DNA from: Muribaculum gordoncarteri | Lineage (GTDB): Bacteria; Bacteroidota; Bacteroidia; Bacteroidales; Muribaculaceae | Length of the DNA: 64,000 nucleotides | NCBI RefSeq assembly: GCF_004803695.1 | Contig: NZ_CP039393.1 | Coordinates: 3,038,001-3,102,000, forward strand | Direction of reading: 5' to 3' | Shown: in pieces, positions 50,547-59,311 of the stretch | Layout: every line of letters starts with the position of its first letter | Position numbering within the stretch: the stretch's first letter is position 1 | The notes under the pieces: model-generated | What the model saw: only the letters and a program-made list of their open reading frames with translations | The model's database searches: none | Told to the model about the DNA's origin: nothing | Made by a program: the position numbers and the translations under genes

Positions 50547-51337
50547 ACCGATACTTTTGCCTTTATGTGGGGATGCGGATCGTAGTCTTCGAGCTTGAAG
50601 TCGTCGTAGGTGAAGTCAAATATATTCTTCACATCGGGATTTATGACCATGCGGGGCAGCTTTCGCGGTTCGCGTGTCAGCTGCAGGTCGACCTGCTCGA
50701 GGTGGTCGTTGTAGATGTGTGCGTCACCAAGAGTGTGCACGAAGTCGCCCGCCTTTAGCCCCGTCACCTGCGCCATCATCATTAGCAGCAGCGCGTAGGA
50801 GGCGATGTTGAACGGCACGCCGAGGAAAATGTCGGCCGAACGCTGGTAGAGCTGCAGGCTCAGTCGTCCGTCGGCCACATAGAACTGGAAGAATGCGTGA
50901 CATGGCGGCAGATTCATGTTTTCAAGGTCGGCGACATTCCATGCGCTCACTATTATGCGTCGTGAGTCGGGATTGTTCTTGATTGTTTCCACCGCTTCGG
51001 TTATCTGGTCAATCGACCCTCCCTTGTAGTCGGGCCATGAGCGCCACTGGAAGCCGTATATGTGTCCGAGCGATCCGTCAGGGTCGGCCCATTCGTTCCA
51101 TATTCTCACTCCGTTGTCCTGCAGATACTTTACGTTAGTATCGCCTTTCAGAAACCACAATAGCTCGTATATTATGGATTTCAGGTGAAGTTTCTTGGTT
51201 GTAAGCAAGGGGAATCCCTCTTCGAGGTTGAAGCGCATCTGGTAGCCAAACACACTGCGTGTGCCTGTTCCGGTGCGGTCGCTTTTTGATACTCCGTTCT
51301 CCTTCACGTGACGGAGCAGGTCGAGATATTGTTTCAT
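50543..51337 (-). CDS. thyA: Thymidylate synthase
   Basis: 264 residues from the ATG at 51337, the same length as E. coli ThyA. A longer frame upstream would lie inside the polyferredoxin gene and is rejected. Catalytic Cys146 lies in [12 protein letters not shown]. The folate/dUMP sites [16 protein letters not shown] (about 21-36) and [14 protein letters not shown]-like [15 protein letters not shown] are intact. It methylates dUMP to dTMP, producing dihydrofolate for FolA. It overlaps its neighbours by 4 bases at both ends (51334-51337 and 50543-50546). Confidence 0.97.
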   Translation of the reverse strand: MKQYLDLLRHVKENGVSKSDRTGTGTRSVFGYQMRFNLEEGFPLLTTKKLHLKSIIYELLWFLKGDTNVKYLQDNGVRIWNEWADPDGSLGHIYGFQWRSWPDYKGGSIDQITEAVETIKNNPDSRRIIVSAWNVADLENMNLPPCHAFFQFYVADGRLSLQLYQRSADIFLGVPFNIASYALLLMMMAQVTGLKAGDFVHTLGDAHIYNDHLEQVDLQLTREPRKLPRMVINPDVKNIFDFTYDDFKLEDYDPHPHIKAKVSV

Positions 51338-52299
51338 CGGTCGGTTGGTTGGTCGGTTGTAGTATCGGTTGAACATTCGGCCATGGGTGCCGCCTGTCCC
51401 TGTGCCGCGGGCGGTGCGGCCTTGGCATCGGTGCGTTGCAGCATCGGTATCGAGAGCTGCTTGCGCGTAGGGCGGTAAAATATGGCGTTGTCACGGCATG
51501 CCGTGAGGCAGTTGAAGCAGTTTACGCATCTCGAGCCGTCGACTGTGTGGTCGTCCATGTTTATGCATGATGCCTTGCACGCGTGTTCGCATCGACGGCA
51601 GTTGGTGCACAGGTCGGTGTCGATGTCTATGTGCCACAGCGACTGCTTGCTTATCAGTCCGAGCGTTGTCCCCACGGGGCAGATGGTGTTGCAGAACGTG
51701 CGTCCGTAGAACCATGCCGGAATCGTGATGGCCGTTATCGACACTATCGACAATATGACGCCGAAAGCCGATGCGGTGAACACGTGGACATAGGTTACAT
51801 CCCACAGTCCGGTAGCGGTGCCCGCCTTGGCAATCAGGTTGTTGATGCATCCCCACACGGGCTTAAGCAGGTCGACCACACTGCGGGTGTATATGCTGTA
51901 GGGGGCGACTACGGTGGGAAGCAGCGTCAGTCCGCCTATGAGGCAGGCTATGATTATGGCGAGGCTTGTGTAGCGCAGCGTGGTGAGCGGCGGGGAGTAG
52001 TGGTAGTCGCGTCGCGACCCCTGACGGCTGCTTCGTCCCACTCTCGCAACGATGTCCTGCAGGGTGCCGAGCGGACATATCGATGAGCAGTATATGCGTC
52101 CGAACAGCGAAGTGAACAGCCACCAGAACACGAGAATGCCGAATGAGAATCCTATCGACACCGGGATTATCTGTATCCGCTCGATCCATCCTAATGCGTT
52201 GAGAAGCAGTGCGCTGTATTCAACCCACAGCAGCGTTACCATCGCCATGATGATAACCGACACTACAACGCGGCATATTTTCAGAGTTCTGTTCTTCAT
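51334..52299 (-). CDS. Membrane polyferredoxin (NapH/NosR-like 4Fe-4S protein)
   Basis: 321 residues. About five membrane helices are present, with two cytoplasmic CxxxCP motifs after helices ([10 protein letters not shown] and FCNTICPVG) as in NapH/CcoG-like proteins. Two 4Fe-4S ferredoxin clusters follow ([16 protein letters not shown] and [16 protein letters not shown]). The tail of about 40 residues is Ala/Thr/Pro-rich. It probably carries electrons between the quinone pool or membrane and an unknown partner. It is the first gene of an overlapping operon with thyA and folA, an unexpected pairing. Confidence 0.88.
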   Translation of the reverse strand: MKNRTLKICRVVVSVIIMAMVTLLWVEYSALLLNALGWIERIQIIPVSIGFSFGILVFWWLFTSLFGRIYCSSICPLGTLQDIVARVGRSSRQGSRRDYHYSPPLTTLRYTSLAIIIACLIGGLTLLPTVVAPYSIYTRSVVDLLKPVWGCINNLIAKAGTATGLWDVTYVHVFTASAFGVILSIVSITAITIPAWFYGRTFCNTICPVGTTLGLISKQSLWHIDIDTDLCTNCRRCEHACKASCINMDDHTVDGSRCVNCFNCLTACRDNAIFYRPTRKQLSIPMLQRTDAKAAPPAAQGQAAPMAECSTDTTTDQPTDR

Positions 52300-52435
52300 C
52301 TGTGAGTCGCACGGGGCTGTGACAAAATTACAAAAATCCCATAATTAAACACCTCTTTTATCCTAAAATGTGTTTTTATTGTTCATAAATGATTTTGTAG
52401 CAAGCTCGTTTGCCGGCGTTGTGAAGAAAAATCAT

Positions 52436-52443
52436 TAACTTTG
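52436..52443 (+). promoter_or_regulatory. -7 box almost touching the exporter start codon
   Basis: TAACTTTG at 52436-52443 with TTTG at 52409-52412 (23-base spacer). The ATG begins at 52448, so transcription would start at or inside the start codon. Confidence 0.5.
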
Positions 52444-52447
52444 TGCT

Positions 52448-54277
52448 ATGAAAGAGTTTTTTGCTATCATAAAGCGCTTCGTACCGCCCTATAAGAAGTA
52501 CCTCGCACTCAACATACTGTTCAATATACTCACGGCTTTCCTGACGCTGTTCTCGTTTGCCATAGTCATTCCTATCCTTGAGATGCTCTTCGGCATCAAC
52601 GAAGGACACTATGAATACATGCCTTTCAACGATTTCGAGCACATCAACGACATCCTGATCAACAACTTCTACTACTATGTGCAGGTGATGATTGCGCGTT
52701 GGGGACAGTCGGTGGCTCTTGCCGGACTTGCCGCAATTCTTGTGGTGATGACCGCCCTGAAGACGGGTACGGCCTATCTCAGCTCCTACTTCATCGTGCC
52801 GTTGCGCTCGGGAATCGTGCGTGACATACGCAACTACATGTACGACAAGATTGTGAGGCTCCCCATGGCGTTCTTCACCGACTCCCGCAAGGGCGATGTG
52901 ATGGCGCGAATGACAGGCGATGTCGCCGAGATCGAGAACTCCGTGATGGCGTCGCTCGACATGATGTTCAAGAACCCCGTGATGATTATTGTGTGTCTTG
53001 TCATGATGGTGGCCATATCGTGGCAGCTGACCATATTTGTGCTCATCCTGCTTCCTATCGCCGGATTGGTCATGGGTCGAGTGGGCAAGAGGCTGAAGCG
53101 ACAGTCGTTTGAGGGACAGACCCAGTGGGGCGTGCTCATGTCCAATATCGAGGAAACTCTCGGCGGACTGCGCATAATCAAGGCTTTTAACGCCGAAGAG
53201 AAGGTGCAGTCGCGCTTCCATCGTGAAAATCAGGTGTTTTACCGCATAAGCAACCGCATCGCGCGCCGCCAGTCGCTCGCACACCCCATGAGCGAGTTCC
53301 TCGGCACGCTCACGATTGCCATCGTCCTGTGGTTTGGCGGCACGTTGATTCTCAGCGGCAACGCGTCAATCACTGCCCCCAAGTTCATCTACTACATGAT
53401 AATATTCTATAGCATCATAAATCCCGCCAAGGACCTGTCGAAGGCCGCTTATTCGATTCAGAAGGGTCTTGCCTCGATGGAGCGTGTCGACCGCATTCTC
53501 GATGCGCGCAATCCCATCCAGGATCCTGAGAAGCCCAAGGAGCTTGTCGACTTCAAGGGGGCTATCGACTATGAGGGCGTTACGTTCAGCTACGGCACCA
53601 ATCCCGTCATAAAGGATGTGACGCTGCATGTTCCGGCCGGTGCGACGGTGGCTCTTGTGGGGCAGAGCGGTTCGGGCAAATCCACCTTGGCCGACCTGCT
53701 GCCGCGTTTCTATGATGTGGATTCGGGCAGCGTCAAGGTCGACGGCATCGACATTCGCGACCTGCGTGTGCACGACCTGCGCGGATTGATGGGCAATGTC
53801 AATCAGGAGGCCATCCTGTTTAACGACACTTTCTACAACAACATCACCTTCGGTGTGAAGGATGTGACTCCCGAGCAGGTTATCGAAGCGGCCAAGATTG
53901 CCAATGCGCATGAATTCATCATGGAGTCGGAAAACGGTTACGACACCAACATCGGTGACCGCGGATGCCGCCTTTCGGGAGGCCAGCGTCAGCGTGTGTC
54001 AATCGCCAGGGCCATCCTCAAGAATCCGCCCATCCTCATTCTCGACGAGGCCACCTCGGCTCTCGACAGCGAGAGCGAGAAGCTTGTTCAGGAGGCTCTT
54101 GACCGACTGATGCGCGACCGCACGACCGTGGTGATAGCCCACAGGCTGTCGACCATAAAGAACGCCGACATAATATGCGTCATGCATGAAGGCAGCATCG
54201 TTGAGGCCGGTACTCACGACGAGCTTATCGAAAAGAACGGCTTCTACAAGCGTCTTGTCGACATACAGAAATTCTGA
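52448..54277 (+). CDS. MsbA-like ABC exporter (fused permease and ATPase)
   Basis: 609 residues. Six membrane helices fill residues 20-330. The ATPase domain (about 365-609) has Walker A GQSGSGKST near 402, Q-loop NQEAILFN, signature LSGGQRQR, Walker B ILILDEATSALD and switch His in VIAHRLSTIK. Half-transporters of this type work as homodimers. MsbA-like members flip lipid A-core or other lipids, and Bacteroidota homologues are usually annotated as such. The gene is monocistronic, divergent from the polyferredoxin operon. Confidence 0.92.
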   Translation: MKEFFAIIKRFVPPYKKYLALNILFNILTAFLTLFSFAIVIPILEMLFGINEGHYEYMPFNDFEHINDILINNFYYYVQVMIARWGQSVALAGLAAILVVMTALKTGTAYLSSYFIVPLRSGIVRDIRNYMYDKIVRLPMAFFTDSRKGDVMARMTGDVAEIENSVMASLDMMFKNPVMIIVCLVMMVAISWQLTIFVLILLPIAGLVMGRVGKRLKRQSFEGQTQWGVLMSNIEETLGGLRIIKAFNAEEKVQSRFHRENQVFYRISNRIARRQSLAHPMSEFLGTLTIAIVLWFGGTLILSGNASITAPKFIYYMIIFYSIINPAKDLSKAAYSIQKGLASMERVDRILDARNPIQDPEKPKELVDFKGAIDYEGVTFSYGTNPVIKDVTLHVPAGATVALVGQSGSGKSTLADLLPRFYDVDSGSVKVDGIDIRDLRVHDLRGLMGNVNQEAILFNDTFYNNITFGVKDVTPEQVIEAAKIANAHEFIMESENGYDTNIGDRGCRLSGGQRQRVSIARAILKNPPILILDEATSALDSESEKLVQEALDRLMRDRTTVVIAHRLSTIKNADIICVMHEGSIVEAGTHDELIEKNGFYKRLVDIQKF

Positions 54278-54343
54278 TTCTCGCCGAAGGCGTTGTGACG
54301 CATTTTTTTGCAGTGTGACGATAGGAATTTCGCGGTAATTATG

Positions 54344-54351
54344 TATCTTTG
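54344..54351 (+). promoter_or_regulatory. -7 box of the rpiB promoter
   Basis: TATCTTTG at 54344-54351, 37 bases before the rpiB ATG. No clear -33 element. Confidence 0.55.
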
Positions 54352-54388
54352 AATTCGTCTTAGATAAAAACCTAAATTTATAGAAACT

Positions 54389-54844
54389 ATGTCAATACTT
54401 GAACCTGGCAAGAAAATTGCCATTTGCAGCGATCACGCCGGATATGAACTTAAAAGCATTGTTGAGGGATACCTGATGTCGCAGGGCATCGAGTATGAGG
54501 ATTTCGGAACCGACAGCGATGCAAGCTGCGACTATGCCGACTATGCTCATCCTTGTGCCGAGGCTGTTGAAAGCGGACGCGATTACCCCGGAATCGGTAT
54601 ATGCGGAAGCGGCAATGGCATCAACATGACGCTCAACAAGCATCAGGGAATACGCTCGGCTCTCTGCTGGAATGTGGAGCTTGCCAAGCTTGCACGCGCC
54701 CACAACAACGCCAACGTGCTTGTGCTTCCCGCCCGTTTCATCGAGCCCGCTCTCGCGCTTGCAATTGTTGACGCATTCCTTGCAACTCCCTTCGACGGTG
54801 GTCGTCACGAGCGTCGCATCGCCAAGATTCCCGTAAAGAAATAG
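54389..54844 (+). CDS. rpiB: Ribose 5-phosphate isomerase B
   Basis: A 151-residue protein that interconverts ribose 5-phosphate and ribulose 5-phosphate. The N-terminal IAICSDHAGYELK binds phosphate, and the active Cys and loop lie in GIGICGSGNGINMTLNK (about 68-84). Length and ending (HERRIAKIP) are normal for the RpiB/LacAB family. Allose 6-phosphate activity is also known in the family. It is monocistronic; its function is unrelated to the sirtuin that follows 144 bases later. Confidence 0.95.
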   Translation: MSILEPGKKIAICSDHAGYELKSIVEGYLMSQGIEYEDFGTDSDASCDYADYAHPCAEAVESGRDYPGIGICGSGNGINMTLNKHQGIRSALCWNVELAKLARAHNNANVLVLPARFIEPALALAIVDAFLATPFDGGRHERRIAKIPVKK

Positions 54845-54988
54845 TGTCGGACATCATCGTTATTGCCGATGCAGCAACCTGCTTGACAGCCCTTGTCCGA
54901 TTACAAGTCGGTACGGGGCTGTTAATTTTAGGTGCGTGACGATAAAAATCGCTATTCAGTTGTTATTGTTATTAAATGTTTTTGCGCA

Positions 54989-55678
54989 ATGAAAAAGAAA
55001 CTGGTTATATCGACAGGTGCAGGCATGAGCGCCGAGAGTGGAATTGCTACTTTTCGCGACAGTGGCGGACTTTGGGACAAGTATCCCGTAATGGAGGTGG
55101 CGAGTGCCGACGGCTTTGCCCGCAACCCCAAGCTTGTGCATGAATTCTACAATCAGCGTCGCCGTGAGCTTGTAAATGCCAAACCTAATGCCGGACATCT
55201 CGGTCTGGTCGACCTTGAACAGTGGTATGACACCTACATAATCACCCAGAATGTCGACAACCTGCATGAGCGTGCCGGAAGCAAAAACGTGCTGCATCTG
55301 CATGGCGAATTGATGAAAGTGCGTGCCATCGACGATGAAACAAAGGTGTATGAGCTTAAGCCTGACGCACTTGCAACGACTCCCGACACCGTTATCGACG
55401 GACACCGGGTGCGCCCCCACATTGTATTCTTTCAGGAGGCCGTGCCCAACATCGAGCCGGCCATCGAGCTTGCACAGGAGGCCGATGTATTTGTGGTGAT
55501 AGGCACCTCGCTTAACGTTTATCCGGCGGCGAGTCTGCTCCATTTTGTAAGGAAAGGCGTGCCTGTTTACTATATCGACCCCAATCCGGCCGCTGTGCCT
55601 CAGGGTGTTACGGTGCTTAAAATGAAGGCGAGCGAGGGAGTGGCCAAACTTGCCGAACTGTTAAAACCTAAAAGTTAA
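54989..55678 (+). CDS. SIR2-family NAD-dependent lysine deacylase, cysteine-free
   Basis: 229 residues from the ATG at 54989; an upstream GTG at 54932 is rejected because it adds a non-homologous stretch. Family features: ISTGAGMSAESGIATFRD (NAD binding), TQNVDNLHERAGS, catalytic His105 in LHLHGEL, and VIGTSLNVYPAASLL. The Tyr54/Arg57 pair in HEFYNQRRREL matches the CobB/SIRT5 pocket that accepts succinyl or malonyl groups, so desuccinylation is plausible. The zinc-binding cysteines of most sirtuins are missing: the whole protein has no Cys. It precedes the dcw cluster by 172 bases. Confidence 0.9.
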   Translation: MKKKLVISTGAGMSAESGIATFRDSGGLWDKYPVMEVASADGFARNPKLVHEFYNQRRRELVNAKPNAGHLGLVDLEQWYDTYIITQNVDNLHERAGSKNVLHLHGELMKVRAIDDETKVYELKPDALATTPDTVIDGHRVRPHIVFFQEAVPNIEPAIELAQEADVFVVIGTSLNVYPAASLLHFVRKGVPVYYIDPNPAAVPQGVTVLKMKASEGVAKLAELLKPKS

Positions 55679-55850
55679 TTTACAATTGTAAATTCTGCGT
55701 TTTGTCGCTGTGTGCTGCCGGAATTAGTTGTAGTGCTGACTGTTAGGCCAATGTTGATAACTTTGCTAAAAATTGCTTGAAAAAAGTTTAAATTTGTGGA
55801 TGTAAATTTTGGATAAAATCGCTAACTTTACAACCTAATTGGCGCGCACT

Positions 55851-56771
55851 ATGGAACAGGAAGTTTACCACATACCGGCATTGCTTGATGAAACACTGCA
55901 AGGGCTTGATATTAAGCCCGATGGCATCTATGTGGATGTCACATTCGGTGGTGGCGGACATTCTCGTGCGATAATTCAGCGACTTAACGGGGATGGTCGC
56001 CTTTATGGATTTGATCAGGACGCCGATGCTATGAACAACGCAATCGACGACAGTCGATTTACATTTGTATACAGCAACTTCCGTTTTTTGCGTAATTTCC
56101 TCCGCTATTACGGTGTCGAGAGTGTCGACGGTATTCTTGGCGACCTCGGTGTGTCGTTTCATCATTTCGATGACCCCGAGCGTGGCTTTTCATTCCGTTG
56201 GGACGGCCCGCTCGACATGCGTATGAACCGTAACGCCACACGCACAGCCGCTTGGTACGTAGCCAATTATACCGAGCAGGAGCTTGCCGACGCCTTCTAT
56301 CTCTATGGCGAGCTGAAGACGGCACGCCGCATTGCCGCTGCAATAGTCAAGGCGCGTCAGGAGTCGCCCATAACCACTGTGGAGCAGCTCCTTGCCGTAG
56401 TGAAGCCGTTCATAAATCCGCGCAAGGAGAAGAAGGAGCTGGCTCAAGTGTTTCAGGCTCTGCGCATAGTCGTCAACGGCGAAATCGAGGCGTTGAGCGA
56501 CTTCCTGCAGCAGGCTCTCACCATGCTCAAGCCCGGCGGACGACTTGTCGTCATCACCTATCATTCGCTTGAGGACCGACTTGTAAAGAACTTCATGCGC
56601 ACCGGCAATCTTAACGGAGAGCCGGCTCAGGACTTCTTCGGCCGCAACCTGTCGCCGTTCAAGCTCCTGACATCGAAACCCATTGTGCCCTCGGAGGCCG
56701 AGGTCGAGCGGAATCCGCGAGCACGAAGCGCCAAGCTGAGAGTGGCCGAGAAACTTCCGACCGACGATTAG
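55851..56771 (+). CDS. rsmH: 16S rRNA m4C1402 methyltransferase
   Basis: 306 residues from the ATG at 55851; an in-frame TTG at 55839 is possible. It uses SAM to methylate N4 of C1402 in 16S rRNA. HIPALLDETLQGL, the SAM motif YVDVTFGGGGHSRAI, the RsmH-specific DLGVSFHHFDDPERGFSFR and VITYHSLEDRLVKN are all present. It opens the dcw cluster. In many bacteria mraZ stands directly before it, but here the upstream neighbour is the sirtuin gene and no mraZ is visible. Confidence 0.96.
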   Translation: MEQEVYHIPALLDETLQGLDIKPDGIYVDVTFGGGGHSRAIIQRLNGDGRLYGFDQDADAMNNAIDDSRFTFVYSNFRFLRNFLRYYGVESVDGILGDLGVSFHHFDDPERGFSFRWDGPLDMRMNRNATRTAAWYVANYTEQELADAFYLYGELKTARRIAAAIVKARQESPITTVEQLLAVVKPFINPRKEKKELAQVFQALRIVVNGEIEALSDFLQQALTMLKPGGRLVVITYHSLEDRLVKNFMRTGNLNGEPAQDFFGRNLSPFKLLTSKPIVPSEAEVERNPRARSAKLRVAEKLPTDD

Positions 56772-56833
56772 CCGGCATGAGATATCAATTCACATTATGC
56801 GTCAAATCAAAAAATAAATCATAATAATCACAC

Positions 56834-57184
56834 ATGGCACAGGCCGCAGGCAAAAGCAAGAAAATTAAAGACGACAATCTGTTGGTGAAGCTCATCAACG
56901 GACGGTTGCTTTCCAGTGACTTTTTCGCTCGTCACTGGAAGTCGGTTCTGTTGGCCATTCTGATGGTGCTTATCTACATCACCAACCGCTATCAGTGCCT
57001 GACCCGAATGGAGGAGATACGCCGACTCGAGCAGGAGCTTGAAGAGGTGGAAACCGAGCGCATCCGCGTCCGCAGCACTTACATGAGCCGTATACGCGAG
57101 TCGTCGATGCAGGAGATGGTCGACACCATGCACCTTAACCTGCGCATTCAGGATAAGCCCCCTTACAAATTAAGCAAACATTAA
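56834..57184 (+). CDS. FtsL-like small bitopic division protein
   Basis: 116 residues: a basic cytosolic tail (about 1-38), one membrane helix (about 40-57, SVLLAILMVLIYITNRY), then a coiled coil (MEEIRRLEQELEEVETERIR) and a short periplasmic end. This topology and its place between rsmH and ftsI identify the FtsL-type subunit that joins FtsI and FtsW in the divisome. Sequence similarity is low in this family, so the call rests on topology and position. Gaps are 62 bases before and 15 after. Confidence 0.85.
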   Translation: MAQAAGKSKKIKDDNLLVKLINGRLLSSDFFARHWKSVLLAILMVLIYITNRYQCLTRMEEIRRLEQELEEVETERIRVRSTYMSRIRESSMQEMVDTMHLNLRIQDKPPYKLSKH

Positions 57185-57199
57185 CCTCTCATCCTTGAA

Positions 57200-59278
57200 A
57201 TGAAAAAAGAGAATCGATCACATATACTGCTGCGTTACGCTCTGGTGATAGGCTGCATCCTTGTCTTCGCCTCGTTTATTGTCTATAAGGCATTTGACAC
57301 TACCGTCATATCGGCCTCGCGATGGAACGAGAAGGCGATGAAGGAGCTGTCGCGCGTCGACACTATACGCCCCGAACGCGGTAACATCCTTGCCAGCAAC
57401 GGCTCGATACTTGCCACCAACCTCTGCTACTACAATGTGCGCATCGACTTCCGCAGCGAGCGTTTCATGGAGGGCCGTTACCTGCTTGCCGTCGACAGCC
57501 TTGCCGACAGCCTCGCGTTGCACTTCCCCATACGCGACAGGGCAGGGTGGAAGAAGCGTCTTCTCTCGCCGCTCGACAAGCCGCGTGAAAAGCGCCCCCG
57601 CGCCTTCAAGATTCTCGGCAACATATCCTACGCCGATTATCAGCTGCTGCGCACATTCCCCTTCTTCAACATCCGCAACGCCAACAAGACCGGTCTGACC
57701 AAGGAGAAGGTGATGCGTCGTGTCAACCCTTACGGAGCGATGGCGCGTCGTAGTGTGGGCGGTGTGGGCATCGATTCTATAACCGGCGAAACTCACGGAA
57801 TATCGGGACTCGAACGCGCACTTGACTCCCTGCTTTACGGAAAGCCCGGCCTCGCCAAGAAGGTGCCGCTTACCAAGGACATCGTCAACTGGACCGATGT
57901 AGAGCCGGTTCCCGGCTACAACATAAAGACCACCATCGACATTAACATGCAGGACATCGTGGAGAACGAGCTCAACAATGTTCTCACCACCTGCAATGCC
58001 GACTGGGGAGTGGCAGTGCTTATGGAGGTGAGCACCGGCAACATCAAGGCCATCTCCAATCTTGAGAAGAGCCCGTCGTCCGATGAATACATCGAGGGCA
58101 TGAACCGTGCCGTGCTCGGTTATGAGCCGGGTTCGGTGGTGAAGACCCTCTCGATGATGATAGCTGTCGAGGACGGAATCGTTAAGGATGTCGAGGAGGT
58201 GATAACCACCGGTCACGGATTTGCTTATGCCGGAGGCCGCCCCATTACCGACTCCCACGGTGTGGCGTCGATGCCCGTGCGCGAGGTGATCGAGCGCTCC
58301 TCCAACATCGGTATGGCTAAAATCATCACGTCACGCTACGGCGACAATCCCGGTGCATTCTATACCCGACTTAAGAAGCTCGGATTCCTCGACCCGATGA
58401 ATACCGGAATCGCCGGTGAACGCCCTCCTCGCATCGACAGCGTTGCCAGCAACCGTGGCGGACGAATAGCCTTGTCACGCATGTGCTACGGTTACTCTAC
58501 CGAAATTCCACCGCTCTATACGCTCTCCATATATAACGCCATAGCCAACGACGGCAAGTATGTGCGTCCGCGCCTTGTGGAGCGGCTGCTTGGCGAAGGC
58601 ATCGACTCGGTGCTGCCTGTAAGCTATGTGCGTGACACAATGGCCTGCAGTCCGCGCACTGCCGAGATTATGCGCATGATGCTCACCAATGTAGTGTGGG
58701 GCGACCACGGCACCGGAAAGCTGTTGCGCAACGACAAGGTGCGCATTGCCGGAAAGACCGGTACATGCTACATCATCGAGAACGGAGCCTACAATACCGG
58801 CAAGAAGCGTCTTGCATTCTGCGGCTTCTTCCCCGCCGAAAAGCCTCTCTACTCATGCATCGTGCTCACATGCTATCCCAAGCAGAACATGTTTGGAGCG
58901 GCAAGTACGAGCGGCACAGTGTTGAAGAATATCGCGCTCAAGATGTTTTCGCGCGGAATGTTGAACAACAGTTCCGATTACCGCGAAGGCGAGCACGCTC
59001 CCACCAGGCCCACTTTCTTTGCATCGGGCGGTCAGCGCCGCATAAAGAACGTGCGCGACAATCTCGGCATGGGAAGCGTGAAATACTTCGAGCCGGGCAA
59101 CCACAAGTCGGGCGTGCCGAGCGTACTCGGTTACAATCTTCGCGATGCCATCAATGTGCTTGAGAGCGCAGGGCTGGAAGTCGACTTCAACGGCACCGGC
59201 TATGTCGTGGCACAATCGCTCTCACCGGGCAGCACGTTACGCCCCGGCTCACGTGTAAGGCTCACATTAAATCAATAA
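57200..59278 (+). CDS. ftsI: Penicillin-binding protein FtsI (division transpeptidase) with PASTA domain
   Basis: 692 residues. One N-terminal membrane helix (about 11-29), a PBP dimerisation region (about 50-230, TIRPERGNILASNGSILATN), and a transpeptidase domain (about 240-590) with Ser312-x-x-Lys (PGSVVK), S367-S-N and K519-T-G (AGKTGTCY). A single PASTA domain closes the protein (about 640-692, DAINVLESAGLEVDF), as is usual in Bacteroidota and Gram-positive PBPs but not in E. coli FtsI. It cross-links septal peptidoglycan with FtsW. Confidence 0.95.
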   Translation: MKKENRSHILLRYALVIGCILVFASFIVYKAFDTTVISASRWNEKAMKELSRVDTIRPERGNILASNGSILATNLCYYNVRIDFRSERFMEGRYLLAVDSLADSLALHFPIRDRAGWKKRLLSPLDKPREKRPRAFKILGNISYADYQLLRTFPFFNIRNANKTGLTKEKVMRRVNPYGAMARRSVGGVGIDSITGETHGISGLERALDSLLYGKPGLAKKVPLTKDIVNWTDVEPVPGYNIKTTIDINMQDIVENELNNVLTTCNADWGVAVLMEVSTGNIKAISNLEKSPSSDEYIEGMNRAVLGYEPGSVVKTLSMMIAVEDGIVKDVEEVITTGHGFAYAGGRPITDSHGVASMPVREVIERSSNIGMAKIITSRYGDNPGAFYTRLKKLGFLDPMNTGIAGERPPRIDSVASNRGGRIALSRMCYGYSTEIPPLYTLSIYNAIANDGKYVRPRLVERLLGEGIDSVLPVSYVRDTMACSPRTAEIMRMMLTNVVWGDHGTGKLLRNDKVRIAGKTGTCYIIENGAYNTGKKRLAFCGFFPAEKPLYSCIVLTCYPKQNMFGAASTSGTVLKNIALKMFSRGMLNNSSDYREGEHAPTRPTFFASGGQRRIKNVRDNLGMGSVKYFEPGNHKSGVPSVLGYNLRDAINVLESAGLEVDFNGTGYVVAQSLSPGSTLRPGSRVRLTLNQ

Positions 59279-59311
59279 TCCAACGAAACCTAATTAAACC
59301 GCATAGGCAAT

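Noticed and set aside
51338-51376. Longer thymidylate synthase frame
   Set aside because: The extra 13 residues lie inside the polyferredoxin gene. The ATG at 51337 gives exactly the E. coli length and an ATGA overlap.
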